From Peptococcaceae bacterium BRH_c4a (GTDB taxonomy: Bacteria > Bacillota > Desulfotomaculia > Desulfotomaculales > Desulfocucumaceae): a DNA stretch of 64,000 nt. A program made the position numbers and the translations under genes. Position 1 is the stretch's first letter, and each line of letters opens with the position of its first letter. The DNA lies in contig LADN01000051.1 of assembly GCA_000961585.1 (NCBI GenBank), forward strand, positions 1 through 64,000, in the 5' to 3' direction. Below the pieces are notes generated by a model. The model did not search any database, had not been told where the DNA came from, and was given only the letters and a program-made list of their open reading frames with translations. This document shows positions 8,683 through 19,243 of this stretch, in pieces.

Positions 8683-11600
8683 TTGTCCTTTGTTCATCTC
8701 CATGTTCATTCAGAATACAGTTTGTTGGACGGCGCCGCAAGGATTAAACAGGCTGTTAAAAAAGCGGTTAATTTAGGTATGCCTGCGCTGGCAATGACAG
8801 ACCACGGGGTCATGTTCGGAGCGGTGGATTTTTACAAGGCGTGTAAAAAGGAAGGCATCAAGCCGGTATTGGGATGCGAGGTTTATGTGGCCCCCAGAAC
8901 CATGGCCGACCGGACCCCCAGGGTTGACGACAGCCCTTACCACCTGGTGCTGCTGGCCGAAAACGACGAGGGCTACAGAAACATACTGAAACTGGTCTCC
9001 CTGGGCTTCACCAAGGGCTTTTACTACAAGCCGCGGGTGGACAGGCATGCTCTGGCCGCCCACAGCGGGGGACTTATCGCCCTGTCCGGGTGTATCGGCG
9101 GGGAGGTGGCGCAAAAGGTTCTGGCCGGTAAGATCCATGAGGCTGGCGCCACAGCCCTGGAATACAGAGATATATTCGGAAGAGATAATTATTTCCTTGA
9201 ACTCCAGGATCACGGTTTCGAAGAACAGAGAATTGCCAACCGGGAATTGTTGAAAATCAGCCGGGATACCGGAATACCCCTGGTGGTTACCAATGATGTG
9301 CATTATGTGGATAAAGAACACGCTGAAATGCAGGACGTGCTGCTGTGCATTCAGACGGGTAAAACGGTGGACGACCCGGCCAGGATGAAATTCCAGTCCC
9401 AGGAGCTGTACCTGAAAAGCAGGGAAGAGATAGGTCTTATATTCGGAGAGCACAGGGAGGCCATGGATGTAACGCTGGCCATCGCTGAACGCTGCAACGT
9501 GGAACTTTCCTTCGGAAAGCTTCACCTTCCGGTGTACAGCGTGCCGGAGGGTTACACAGTGGATACCTACCTGGAAAAGCTCTGCCGGGATGGTATAGGG
9601 TGGCGGTACGGCCAGGCTTCGGATCTGGTGAGTAAAAGGCTGGAATTTGAGCTGAGAGTTATCAAACAAATGGATTATTCCGGATATTTCCTTATAGTTT
9701 GGGATATGATCAATTTCTCCAGGCAGAATGGCATACCGGTGGGGCCTGGTCGGGGATCTGCGGCCGGTAGCCTGGTGGCCTATTCCCTGGGCATTACTGA
9801 CATAGATCCGCTTAGATACGGACTTCTGTTCGAAAGGTTCCTCAACCCGGAAAGGGTTTCCATGCCTGATATTGATATAGACTTTTGCTATGAGCGCCGG
9901 GGAGAGGTCATTAATTACGTGGCCAGAAAGTATGGCGCCGATCGGGTGGCACAGATTGCCACCTTTGGAACCATGGCCGCCAGGGCAGCTATAAGGGATG
10001 TGGGGAGAACTCTAAACATTCCCTACAGTGAGGTGGACAGGGTGGCCAAGCTGGTGCCCTCCGAACTGCACATTACCATTGAAAAGGCATTGAATGATTC
10101 GGCCGATCTCAAAGAAATATATGACAGCAACAGGCAGATAAAAAAACTAATTGACATGGCCGGGCTTTTGGAGGGGATGCCCAGACACGCCTCCACCCAC
10201 GCCGCAGGCGTGGTTATCACCAGGGAACCCCTGACACATTACCTGCCGCTTTACAAGGCCAGTGACGGCCCCCTTACCACCCAGTTCGCAAAGGACCAGG
10301 TGGAGGAACTGGGACTTCTGAAGATGGACCTTCTGGGTCTCCGAACCCTCACTGTGATAGCCGATGTCATAAAGGCATTGGAGGAAAACAGGGGAGTAAA
10401 GGTGGATATGGCCGCCATACCCTTAGACGATGAAAAAACCTATGACCTATTCTGCAGGGGAGAGGGAACAGGCGTATTCCAGCTGGAAAGCAGCGGCATG
10501 AGGGCTATTCTGAGAGACTTAAGGCCCAGTGTTTTCGAGGATATTGTGGCGCTGGTGGCCCTTTACCGGCCCGGCCCCCTGGGGAGCGGAATGGTTAATG
10601 ATTTTATACTAAATAAACACGGACAGAGGAAGATCACCTACCTGCACCCAAGGCTGGAACCTATTTTAAAGGATACTTACGGCGTAATACTTTATCAGGA
10701 ACAGGTTATGCGTATATCTTCCGACCTAGCCGGATTTTCTCTGGGCGAGGCAGACCTGCTGCGCCGGGCAATGGGCAAAAAGAAACCCGAAATAATAGCC
10801 GGACTGCGGGCTCAATTTGTCGAGGGCGCAGTGAAAAATAATATTAATGCGGAAATCGCCGGACAGATATTTGATTTGATGGAGTTTTTTGCCGGGTATG
10901 GTTTCAACAAAAGCCACTCGGCCGCCTATGCCCTGGTTTCGTATCAGACGGCCTATTTAAAGGCCAACTACACGGTGGAATTTATGACCGCCCTGCTTAC
11001 CTCGGTGCGTGACAACACCGACAAGGTGGTGGTATATATTGAAGAAAGCAGGCGTCTGGGTATAGATGTGCTGCCGCCGGATGTAAATCAGAGCCGGGAG
11101 AGCTTTTCTGTGGAAGGGGCCAGAATACGCTTTGGCTTGGCGGCCATCAAAAATGTGGGGCTGGCCGCAGTGGAGGCCATAATAGCTTCAAGGGAGAAAG
11201 ATGGCCCCTTCATGAATTTTGCCGATTTCTGCAGCCGCCTGGATACCCGGGCGGTTAACCGCCGGGTGGTGGAAAACCTTATAAAGGCCGGGGCCATGGA
11301 GTCACTGGGCCATCATCGCGCCCAGCTGATGGCCGCCGTAGATGCCGGCCTAAACCTTGCCCAGCACACACAAAAGGAAAGGGCCAGTGGGCAGTTATCA
11401 TTGCTGGAGTTCTGGGGAGACGAGGTGAAACACACCCTTAGCCTCAGTATGCCGGATATAGAGGAGTATTCCAGGTCGGAGACGCTGGTCTTTGAAAAGG
11501 AGGCCATCGGCTTTTATCTAAGCGGACACCCACTGATGGACTACCGGCTCTCTATGCAGGAGGTCGCCGCATCTACACTGGCAGAGCTTAAGGAACTGGC

Positions 11601-12090
11601 GGAAGAATGTAATGTAACCTGTGCCGGAATGCTCACGACGATAAAAAGGATAAACACCAAAAAAGGAGTTCCCATGGCCTTCGCCACCCTGGAGGATCTC
11701 ACCGGCAACCTGGAAGTGGTTTTCTTCCCCAAGGTATACCGGGAGTGCCAGAAACTGATTGAAAACGATTCCGTGGTGCTTATAAAGGGGAAGACCGGAT
11801 CAGCCGGCGAGGGCGTGAAAATTCTGGCGGACGAGGTACTGCCTCTGGTTAAAAGAGTAATTGGGGATCTCTACCTGAGGTTGGACGACGTCAGTCCCGA
11901 AGTGATGGACAGCATTAAAATTATACTGAAGTCTTATCCTGGAGAGTCAAGGGTCTTCCTCTACTTTGAAAAAGAGAAAAAACTGAAACAGATACCAAAG
12001 GACCACTGGGTTGACATTTCAGGCACTATCCTGGGAGAGCTGAGAAAACTCCTGGGCAGCCGCAATGTAAAAGTAAAAGAGAGGCAGTAA
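8683..12090 (+). CDS. dnaE: DNA polymerase III alpha subunit (DnaE)
   Basis: This 1135-residue replicative polymerase has a PHP domain at the N-terminus that keeps its metal ligands (HLHVH at residues 4-8, DHG, TNDVHY), so it may be active as a nuclease. The polymerase palm aspartates are in MPDIDIDF near residue 397. The fingers region contains GYGFNKSHSAAY. A helix-hairpin-helix segment and an OB fold (about 985-1060) follow. A TTG at 8674 is in frame, but the TTG at 8683 gives the canonical start MSFVHLHVH and is 9 bp from AGAGG. Element-like sequence begins immediately at the stop codon. Confidence 0.95.
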   Translation: MSFVHLHVHSEYSLLDGAARIKQAVKKAVNLGMPALAMTDHGVMFGAVDFYKACKKEGIKPVLGCEVYVAPRTMADRTPRVDDSPYHLVLLAENDEGYRNILKLVSLGFTKGFYYKPRVDRHALAAHSGGLIALSGCIGGEVAQKVLAGKIHEAGATALEYRDIFGRDNYFLELQDHGFEEQRIANRELLKISRDTGIPLVVTNDVHYVDKEHAEMQDVLLCIQTGKTVDDPARMKFQSQELYLKSREEIGLIFGEHREAMDVTLAIAERCNVELSFGKLHLPVYSVPEGYTVDTYLEKLCRDGIGWRYGQASDLVSKRLEFELRVIKQMDYSGYFLIVWDMINFSRQNGIPVGPGRGSAAGSLVAYSLGITDIDPLRYGLLFERFLNPERVSMPDIDIDFCYERRGEVINYVARKYGADRVAQIATFGTMAARAAIRDVGRTLNIPYSEVDRVAKLVPSELHITIEKALNDSADLKEIYDSNRQIKKLIDMAGLLEGMPRHASTHAAGVVITREPLTHYLPLYKASDGPLTTQFAKDQVEELGLLKMDLLGLRTLTVIADVIKALEENRGVKVDMAAIPLDDEKTYDLFCRGEGTGVFQLESSGMRAILRDLRPSVFEDIVALVALYRPGPLGSGMVNDFILNKHGQRKITYLHPRLEPILKDTYGVILYQEQVMRISSDLAGFSLGEADLLRRAMGKKKPEIIAGLRAQFVEGAVKNNINAEIAGQIFDLMEFFAGYGFNKSHSAAYALVSYQTAYLKANYTVEFMTALLTSVRDNTDKVVVYIEESRRLGIDVLPPDVNQSRESFSVEGARIRFGLAAIKNVGLAAVEAIIASREKDGPFMNFADFCSRLDTRAVNRRVVENLIKAGAMESLGHHRAQLMAAVDAGLNLAQHTQKERASGQLSLLEFWGDEVKHTLSLSMPDIEEYSRSETLVFEKEAIGFYLSGHPLMDYRLSMQEVAASTLAELKELAEECNVTCAGMLTTIKRINTKKGVPMAFATLEDLTGNLEVVFFPKVYRECQKLIENDSVVLIKGKTGSAGEGVKILADEVLPLVKRVIGDLYLRLDDVSPEVMDSIKIILKSYPGESRVFLYFEKEKKLKQIPKDHWVDISGTILGELRKLLGSRNVKVKERQ

Positions 12091-12120
12091 AATAACCGCC
12101 TTGCCGGCGGTGCCGGCTAA
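12091..12120 (+). repeat. Isolated head fragment of the long-hairpin element
   Basis: The sequence AATAACCGCCTTGCCGGCGG directly after the dnaE stop is the head of the interspersed element, but it breaks off after GGTGCCGGC. It forms a GC-rich hairpin that could serve as a terminator, although no T run follows. Confidence 0.6.
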
Positions 12121-12193
12121 GGAAAGGGGACACACCTCTCTAGTGTGACTGCCTCCGGGGGTCAGAGGAATGTCCCCGATGCTTAGACGGCGG
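12121..12193 (+). repeat. REP-like palindromic repeat, left copy
   Basis: This 73-bp unit has outer arms GGGGACA and TGTCCCC enclosing ACCTCTC and GTCAGAGG, so it can fold as one hairpin. A nearly identical unit lies at 12521-12594, and the two flank long-hairpin copy B as direct repeats. Sequences of this GGGGACA...AGGAATGTCCCC type are known in Clostridia as REP-like units mobilised by Y1 (RAYT) transposases. No such transposase is in the window. Confidence 0.7.
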
Positions 12194-12520
12194 AATCCAG
12201 AATTCAGAATTCAGAATGGTGACAGCATACTTTAAAAGTGACCCTCAAGAGACCCCACAGCGACATGCAGTGAGGGGGAGTGATTTAAGTCCGTGCGGAA
12301 TGTACCGGAGGCTGCTACTGTCTCTTAACGACCGAGCCTACGGAATGCCGAGCCGGCTGCAGGACGCAGCCGGAAGCCGGAATCGACGCAAGGATGCGGC
12401 GTTGGAGGCGGTCGGCATTCCGTTGGCGACCGAGTTTAGAGACAGTTGCAGCAGGAGGTTATGCAGGCCGGACTTAAATCGCTCCACCTACCCATTAGCG
12501 ACCATGTAGCGACCCAAAAA
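12185..12520 (+). repeat. Long-hairpin interspersed element, copy B (subfamily 1)
   Basis: After CAGAATT heptamers, this copy folds into one long imperfect hairpin. The outer arms run from about GAGTGATTTAAGTCCG to CGGACTTAAATCGCTC. The middle arms are CTGTCTCT (12318-12325) with AGAGACAG (12438-12445), and the inner arms are CGGAATGCCGA (12341-12351) with TCGGCATTCCG (12412-12422). The apex holds two small hairpins, GGCTGC/GCAGCC and CGCA/TGCG. Weak open frames through it are not conserved as proteins among the copies. Confidence 0.8.
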
Positions 12521-12594
12521 GGAAAGGGGACACACCTCTCCAGTGTGATTGCCTCAGGTGGTCAGAGGAATGTCCCCGATGCTTAGACGGCGGA
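12521..12594 (+). repeat. REP-like palindromic repeat, right copy
   Basis: This is the second copy of the 73-bp GGGGACA...TGTCCCC unit and differs from the left copy at only a few positions. It also ends in GATGCTTAGACGGCGGAA. Together with the left unit it brackets copy B. Confidence 0.7.
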
Positions 12595-12620
12595 AGCCAG
12601 AAGCCAGAATACTGTTTATC

Positions 12621-12650
12621 TTGCGATCAGCAGTGGGTCTGTGCTATTAT
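12621..12650 (+). promoter_or_regulatory. Probable sigma-A promoter of mtrB
   Basis: TTGCGA at 12621-12626 and TATTAT at 12645-12650 are separated by 18 bp, 38 bp upstream of the mtrB start. Confidence 0.45.
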
Positions 12651-12687
12651 TTTCGTTAGGATAGCGGGATAAACGGGGGATGAGGCA

Positions 12688-12921
12688 ATGTGCGAAAAGC
12701 CGAATAATACAGGCGGAGATTATATTGTGGTAAAAGCTTTGGACAACGGGGTTACCATTATAGGCCTCACCAGGGGCAAGGATACAAAATTTCACCACTC
12801 GGAAAAGCTGGATAAAGGCGAAATAATGGTGGCTCAATTTACCGAACACACCTCAGCCATTAAAATAAGAGGTAAGGTTGAAGTGCTGACCAAAAACGGT
12901 AAGATGAGGACAGACGAATAA
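12688..12921 (+). CDS. mtrB: TRAP, trp RNA-binding attenuation protein
   Basis: This 77-residue protein closely follows Bacillus MtrB. It carries the diagnostic stretches [20 protein letters not shown] and [15 protein letters not shown] forms an 11-mer ring that binds tryptophan and wraps trp leader RNA containing repeated (G/U)AG triplets. The ATG start follows GGGGGATGAGG. Unlike in Bacillus, no folE (mtrA) and no trp genes adjoin it. It is monocistronic, with its own promoter-like element upstream and a terminator directly downstream. Any anti-TRAP gene must lie elsewhere. Confidence 0.93.
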   Translation: MCEKPNNTGGDYIVVKALDNGVTIIGLTRGKDTKFHHSEKLDKGEIMVAQFTEHTSAIKIRGKVEVLTKNGKMRTDE

Positions 12922-12927
12922 TATGAA

Positions 12928-12968
12928 AATATCCGGGGATCTTTGCGGTCTGCGGATATTTTTTTATT
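12928..12968 (+). terminator. Rho-independent terminator of mtrB
   Basis: AATATCCG at 12928-12935 and CGGATATT at 12953-12960 form the stem, followed by a T-rich tract. Confidence 0.85.
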
Positions 12969-13044
12969 TTTTAAAAGGAATAAGCAGTTAATGAGTAGAA
13001 AAGACTAATTCGTGTTCGTACTGCTGGGGAGGAGGAATTCTGAA

Positions 13045-13284
13045 GTGTGGACCGTAGTATATATTGCGCCTCACATGAGGGAAGCCGAAAAAATAAAAAA
13101 TGTGCTCTCAAGCGAGGGTTTTCTGGTGAAACTTAAAACAGTGGGAATATCCCATGTAAATGAATGCGGGCCCGTTGAAGTCCTTGTTCCCGAATCCGAG
13201 GTGGAAGAGGCAACGGAAATAATGAACGTTTATAAACTGTCGGGGAGGCAAGGTAACGTTTCAAGTTATCCGGTCAAAAATTGA
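13045..13284 (+). CDS. Small DUF2007-like protein
   Basis: This protein of about 79 residues starts at GTG 13045, 8-9 bp after GGAGGAGG. An upstream in-frame GTG at 13012 lacks such a site. The pattern of an N-terminal strand (WTVVYIAPHMREAEKIKNVL), a helix, then PVEVLVPESEVEEATEIM resembles DUF2007 putative signal-transducing domains with a ferredoxin-like fold. The function is unknown. It lies 63 bp upstream of pfkA on the same strand. Confidence 0.65.
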   Translation: MWTVVYIAPHMREAEKIKNVLSSEGFLVKLKTVGISHVNECGPVEVLVPESEVEEATEIMNVYKLSGRQGNVSSYPVKN

Positions 13285-14310
<1,026 letters not shown>

Positions 14311-14359
14311 TTCGATAAAAGAAATATATTTATAAACAACGGTTATGGGGGGGTATCCG

Positions 14360-16111
14360 ATGCTTCGCACCAAAATTGTCTGTACTGTAGGGCCGTCCGC
14401 CGAGAGAATTCCGGTACTGATGAAAATGATACAGGCCGGGATGAATGTGGCCAGATTTAATTTTTCTCACGGAACCCACCAGGACCACGCCCGCAGACTG
14501 GATTTAATCAGGGAGGCCGCCCGTAAAACCGGAAAAAATGTAGCTGTAATGCTGGATACAAAGGGTCCGGAAATAAGGCTGGGATATCTGGAGGATGAAC
14601 CGATTACCCTGGAGACCGGGAAAAGAATAACCGTAACAGTAAATGATATAAAGGGAAATGAGAATATCCTACCGGTCACCTACCGGGGACTTCCCAGGGA
14701 TGTTTGCCCCGGTGACAGGATATTGATTGCTGATGGGCTGATAGAGTTGAGGGTATTGGAAAAAAACAGGAAGAATGTGGAGTGCGAGATAATAAACGGC
14801 GGGGAGATCACCTCGCAAAAAGGGGTAAACCTGCCGGGGGTTGTGGTCAACATACCGGCAGTCACCGACCGGGACATTGACGACATAATTTTTGGAATTA
14901 AAAACGGAATGGATTTCATAGCTGCGTCATTTATCCGCAAAGCCAACGATGTGCTGGCCATCAGGCAGATTATAGAGGAATCGGGGGCCGACCTGGACAT
15001 AATCGCAAAGATTGAAAGCCGCGAAGGACTAAATAATATAGACGAAATAATAAGGGTTGCGGACGGAATAATGGTGGCCAGAGGGGATTTGGGCGTGGAA
15101 ATACCGGTGGAAGAAGTCCCACTGGTACAAAAAGCCATCATTGAAAAGTGCAACCGGGTAGGAAAGCCGGTTATAATAGCTACCCAGATGCTGGAGTCCA
15201 TGATACATAACCCCAGGCCCACCAGGGCGGAGGCAACTGACATAGCCAACGCCATTTTTGACGGCACCGACGCCATAATGCTGTCCGGGGAGACGGCAGC
15301 CGGCAAATATCCTGTGGAGGCTGTGGAGACAATGGCCAGAATAGCCTTAAAGGCCGAGTCTTCCCTGAAATACGAGGAAATTCTTCTTCGCCGGGGCAGG
15401 TACAACCACTGTACCGTTACAGACGCCATCAGTCACGCCACCTGCACCATATCCGAGGATCTGGGCGCAGCCGCTATAATTACCTCCACTGAGACCGGGC
15501 ATACTTCAAAGATGGTCAGTAAGTACCGCTCAAGGGCTCCGGTGGTGGCCGTTACACCGGTGGAAAAGGTTTTAAGAAAAATGTCGCTGGTATGGGGTGT
15601 ACAGCCCCTGCTGGTAAAACGCACAACCGACACTGACAGTATGATTACCACTGCCATAGAGGCATCCCTGGAAGCTAACCTCATTAGTCCCGGTGACCTG
15701 GTGGTGGTTACCGCCGGGGTTCCGGTGGGGGTCCATGGGACCACCAACCTGATAAAGATTCACACGGTGGGAGAAATACTGGCCAGGGGAACAGGCATAG
15801 GTCCACGGTCGGTAACCGGCAGGGCCAGAGTGTGCGGCACTGTAAAAGAAGCACTGGAAAGTGTTGAGCCCGGTGATATACTGGTGACTCCCGCAACCGA
15901 CAGAGAATATATACCTGCCATACAAAAGGCAGCAGCCCTGATTACAGAAGTTGGCGGACTTACCTCCCATGCGGCCATTGTTGGGCTGGCCTACGGCATT
16001 CCAGTGGTGGTGGGGGTTGATGATGCCGTCCGGCTGATTGCTGATGGAGAAACAATAACTGTGGACGGTCAGAGGGGATTGGTGTACAAAGGGGCGGCCA
16101 AGGTTTTGTAG
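14360..16111 (+). CDS. pyk: Pyruvate kinase with C-terminal PEP-utiliser domain
   Basis: This 583-residue enzyme converts PEP and ADP to pyruvate and ATP. The barrel contains DTKGPEIRLG, AKIESREGL and the nucleotide/metal segment MVARGDLGVEIPVEEVP. The last 80 residues or so are an extra PEP-utilising mobile domain with GGLTSHAAIVG, as in Bacillus and Geobacillus Pyk. In those enzymes this domain lacks known phosphotransfer activity. The ATG at 14360 follows a G-rich site (TATGGGGGGGTATCC). The ATG at 14345 is in frame but overlaps that site. Confidence 0.95.
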   Translation: MLRTKIVCTVGPSAERIPVLMKMIQAGMNVARFNFSHGTHQDHARRLDLIREAARKTGKNVAVMLDTKGPEIRLGYLEDEPITLETGKRITVTVNDIKGNENILPVTYRGLPRDVCPGDRILIADGLIELRVLEKNRKNVECEIINGGEITSQKGVNLPGVVVNIPAVTDRDIDDIIFGIKNGMDFIAASFIRKANDVLAIRQIIEESGADLDIIAKIESREGLNNIDEIIRVADGIMVARGDLGVEIPVEEVPLVQKAIIEKCNRVGKPVIIATQMLESMIHNPRPTRAEATDIANAIFDGTDAIMLSGETAAGKYPVEAVETMARIALKAESSLKYEEILLRRGRYNHCTVTDAISHATCTISEDLGAAAIITSTETGHTSKMVSKYRSRAPVVAVTPVEKVLRKMSLVWGVQPLLVKRTTDTDSMITTAIEASLEANLISPGDLVVVTAGVPVGVHGTTNLIKIHTVGEILARGTGIGPRSVTGRARVCGTVKEALESVEPGDILVTPATDREYIPAIQKAAALITEVGGLTSHAAIVGLAYGIPVVVGVDDAVRLIADGETITVDGQRGLVYKGAAKVL

Positions 16112-16193
16112 GAAAAAAGTATTTATTAATTATGATCCCGGAGACTGAGAACAATTCCCGGTGGTTATGATAATCTATCGGGGTGAGTATATA

Positions 16194-16778
16194 ATGGACA
16201 CTGCCTACCAATTCCTGGGCCACCTGGGCCTGGCGGGGATATTCCTGGGAACCGTAATCGAGGCCATGGGAATACCCTTTCCCGGAGGGCTGATGCTGGT
16301 TCTGGCGGGGGTGCTGATCGGGGAGGGCAGGATTAATTTCATTGCGGCCGTTGCCATGGCGGTGATAGGATTTAATCTGGGCGGGGTTGCCGCATACATA
16401 ATAGGAAGAACTATGGGTGAGCCCTTCTTTCAAAGATTCGAACGTGTGTTCAAGATTGATCACTCCAAGCTGGAAAGGGCCAGGGACTGGATGAGGCAGT
16501 CGTCTGCGGCCTTTATAGTATTTGGCCGCTTTATTCCCATGGCCAGCAATCTGACTCCTTATCTGGCTGGAATGAGCGGATTGGGACCGGTAATATTTCT
16601 AATCTACAACAGTATATTTGCCATTGGATGGTCTATCCTATATATTGCTTTGGGGTATTATTTTTCGCAGAACTGGCAGGCACTGACCAGTTTTATCCAG
16701 GTGCGACTGCCTTATGTCGCAGGCGCCGCGCTGCTGGTATACCTGGGGGCGGCGCTCCTTATCCGGAGAAAAATATAG
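16194..16778 (+). CDS. DedA-family membrane protein
   Basis: This 194-residue integral membrane protein has about five hydrophobic segments and typical DedA/SNARE-associated features: an early acidic re-entrant region GTVIEAMGIPFPGG, then the motif FGRFIPMASNLTPYLAGMSG. DedA proteins are proposed lipid flippases or transporters linked to membrane homeostasis and proton-motive force. Many cargo assignments (undecaprenyl phosphate, PE) are family knowledge only. The start is ATG 16194 after GGGGTGAG. Confidence 0.88.
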   Translation: MDTAYQFLGHLGLAGIFLGTVIEAMGIPFPGGLMLVLAGVLIGEGRINFIAAVAMAVIGFNLGGVAAYIIGRTMGEPFFQRFERVFKIDHSKLERARDWMRQSSAAFIVFGRFIPMASNLTPYLAGMSGLGPVIFLIYNSIFAIGWSILYIALGYYFSQNWQALTSFIQVRLPYVAGAALLVYLGAALLIRRKI

Positions 16779-16828
16779 AGCGATTGGCATATGCATATAT
16801 TAATGGGGTTTTTTTATGGGGTGATGTA

Positions 16829-17788
16829 ATGAGAAACGGATACGCCATCAGGCCATATTTACCCGGTGACGAAGAAGGATGCCTGGACCTGTACAATTAC
16901 GTCTTTCCCCAGCAAATGACGGCATATCAATGGCGCTGGCTAAATGATGACAACCCGGCAGGGGTTTCCATCATTGAAACCGCCTGGGATAAAAACAGGC
17001 TAATGGGATTCTATGGACTGATTCCCATGAAGTTTTATGCGGCGGGTAAAACTATAAAAGGGGCTCTATCAGGCATAGCCGTCACCCACCCGGATTACCG
17101 TTACGGAGGAGTCTTTAGCAGCCTTGGAAAAGAAGCGTATAAAAGGGCTGAAATGTCAGGAATTGAGATGATCTACGGGTTTCCCACAGAGCACAGCCGG
17201 CATGGTATGAAGAAAAACCTTGGCTGGGATTTTATTCAGCAGGGTCAATTAATAACGGGCAGGGGGTTGGCTGTATCTGATGGCGGGACATATACCACTA
17301 CTCAAAAAGAAGAATTGTTTGGCCAGGAATTGGATTTCATCTGGAATAGGCTGGCGGAAGGGGCTTTAAGGTCCTCTATACTGGTTGCCCGGGACAGAGA
17401 ATACCTTGAATGGAGGTTTCAGAGTTGTCCTGCCAAAGGCTACTCCATCATCATAGCTGAGGACCGGTTGGGTCCTTCCGGCTACATGGTTGTCCGACCG
17501 TTGGTTATCAGCGGTGAACAATACTGCCACATAGACGACGTTGCAGCGGCTGATATTAACAGCTTCAGAAAGATGGTAAAATACATGGCCGAATATTATG
17601 GGGATACGGTTTTTTACCAGGCCAGGCTTTCAGAGGATAGTCCCTTTTACCGGTGCGCCATTGGAATGGGTTTCAGGGAAAGCGGCATTAAGTACTATTT
17701 CGGCAGTAAGCTAATGAAAAAAAAATTAACTGCCCGGGAATATCAATGGTATTTTACCATGGCCGATTCTCCAGAATTCGCCATCTGA
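16829..17788 (+). CDS. GNAT-family N-acetyltransferase
   Basis: This 319-residue protein has ATG 16829 as its start, just after GGGGTGATG. The acetyl-CoA site is in the segment GIAVTHPDYRYGGVFSSLGK (about residues 80-100), a relaxed V/I-x-P-x-x-R-x-G-G pattern. A second domain half follows with WRFQSCPAKGYSIIIAE. The two-domain length and the internal pattern recall Eis-like acetyltransferases, but no substrate can be named. It lies 50 bp after the DedA gene and may be coupled to it. Confidence 0.7.
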   Translation: MRNGYAIRPYLPGDEEGCLDLYNYVFPQQMTAYQWRWLNDDNPAGVSIIETAWDKNRLMGFYGLIPMKFYAAGKTIKGALSGIAVTHPDYRYGGVFSSLGKEAYKRAEMSGIEMIYGFPTEHSRHGMKKNLGWDFIQQGQLITGRGLAVSDGGTYTTTQKEELFGQELDFIWNRLAEGALRSSILVARDREYLEWRFQSCPAKGYSIIIAEDRLGPSGYMVVRPLVISGEQYCHIDDVAAADINSFRKMVKYMAEYYGDTVFYQARLSEDSPFYRCAIGMGFRESGIKYYFGSKLMKKKLTAREYQWYFTMADSPEFAI

Positions 17789-18000
17789 AAAACATTAATT
17801 CACAAACCTGGTGGTTCAGACATAGAATGCATGTGAGGTTCCGGTAGGCAAACCTATTATAATAATTGTGGATTTAACAACAGGTTTACACAAAACTCAC
17901 AGCTGGTTATTAAATGAAATTAAAATAACACAATAGAGGATTTTCCCCGAATATGTCGAATTAATATGTGCTGGTTTTTAATGGAAAAGGGGATGTTTCT

Positions 18001-19128
18001 TTGCGCAGATTGCCGTGGTATGCCTTGTACCCGGGGCTGGAAGTGGCTCGCCCGGTATACAATAAAAATGGGCAGGTCCTGCTTGGTGTGGGAACCATAC
18101 TTACCAAAAGATATATTGAAAGATTAAAGCTATTGGGCATCCAGGCACTTTATATTGAAGACGGTCTGGCGCCCGACATAGAAGTAAATGACATAATCAT
18201 TGACGAAACAAGGATTAAGGCAGTATCTCTGGTTAGAAACTTTTTTGTTGATCGTGATCGTGAGTCTGGCGGCAAAATCAAAAGAGGCGCCATTATGTCA
18301 AGGGAAATAACGGAAACCATTTCAGAAATCATAGATCAGCTAATGGAAAACAGAAATACCGTGGTAAACCTGGTGGATATACGGGGATATGACGAATACA
18401 CATTCAGCCACTCGGTAAATGTATGCGTATTATCCATATTAACGGGCATCACACTTGGTTATACCAGGGAAAGGCTGTCTCAGCTGGGTATGGGAACGTT
18501 GCTGCACGATGTGGGAAAGATACTGATACCTCAGGAATTACTAAATAAAAAGGATGCGCTGACCGTTGAGGATTTTGAGGAATTAAAAAAACATTGTCAA
18601 TATGGCCATCAAATAATAAAAAACGGCAACATGACAGATATAGTGACCGCATCTGTTTCCCTTCAGCATCATGAACGATACGAGGGACAAGGATATCCCA
18701 ATGGCCTGAAAGGAAAACAAATACATGAGTTTTCACGTATTGCCGGAATCGCCGATACATACGACGCTGTAACGGTGGACAGGGTATACCGTAGGGCCAT
18801 ACCTCCCGATGAGGCATGGGAACTGATTTCCAGTTCGGGCGGGAGCTTGTTCGACTTTGACATCACCAAAGCATTCCTGGGTCATATAGCGGCCTATCCG
18901 GTAGGGACCATAGTTCTTCTCAGCAGCAATGAGCTTGGTGTGGTGGTGGAAAATATTAAAGGGTACTCTAAAATCCCCAGAATAAGAATAATCTTTGATC
19001 CCAAAGGCCGGTATATGGATGGATATGATGAGTTCTGGCTGGCGGATCAGGCTGGTTTGTTTATTGTAAGGGCCGTTGATGATATCAGAAATGTATTTTT
19101 CAACGATCAGAAGGCGGTAAAGGTCTGA
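18001..19128 (+). CDS. HD-GYP domain protein, probable cyclic-di-GMP phosphodiesterase
   Basis: This protein of about 375 residues has an N-terminal DUF3391-like region and then an HD-GYP domain with LLHDVGKILIP, CQYGHQIIK, LQHHERYEGQGYPNGL and ADTYDAVTVDR. All the expected HD and GYP residues are present, so it probably hydrolyses c-di-GMP. A short C-terminal beta domain follows (about 295-365). TTG 18001 follows GGAAAAGGGG by a normal spacing. GTG 17968 is also in frame. A monocistronic transcript is likely, because a strong terminator follows at 19244. Confidence 0.88.
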   Translation: MRRLPWYALYPGLEVARPVYNKNGQVLLGVGTILTKRYIERLKLLGIQALYIEDGLAPDIEVNDIIIDETRIKAVSLVRNFFVDRDRESGGKIKRGAIMSREITETISEIIDQLMENRNTVVNLVDIRGYDEYTFSHSVNVCVLSILTGITLGYTRERLSQLGMGTLLHDVGKILIPQELLNKKDALTVEDFEELKKHCQYGHQIIKNGNMTDIVTASVSLQHHERYEGQGYPNGLKGKQIHEFSRIAGIADTYDAVTVDRVYRRAIPPDEAWELISSSGGSLFDFDITKAFLGHIAAYPVGTIVLLSSNELGVVVENIKGYSKIPRIRIIFDPKGRYMDGYDEFWLADQAGLFIVRAVDDIRNVFFNDQKAVKV

Positions 19129-19243
19129 TTTCAGGCCGCTGAAGGAATTCGGCCTCATTATGTTGAATAAATATGAATATTTTACTGGAAAAAGAGTGGA
19201 AGGGATTTGAAAAGAAAGTTAACTGAGCAGTTTGAAGGTAATG

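Noticed and set aside
12216-12509. Protein-coding frames inside the long-hairpin elements (also near 31291 and 56324)
   Set aside because: Similar peptides recur only because the DNA repeats. Lengths and frames vary between copies, there are no ribosome sites, and arm changes follow base pairing rather than codon rules.
12121-12594. CRISPR array
   Set aside because: The repeated units are only two, 73 bp long, 400 bp apart and palindromic, with no regular spacers. No cas genes are present in the window.
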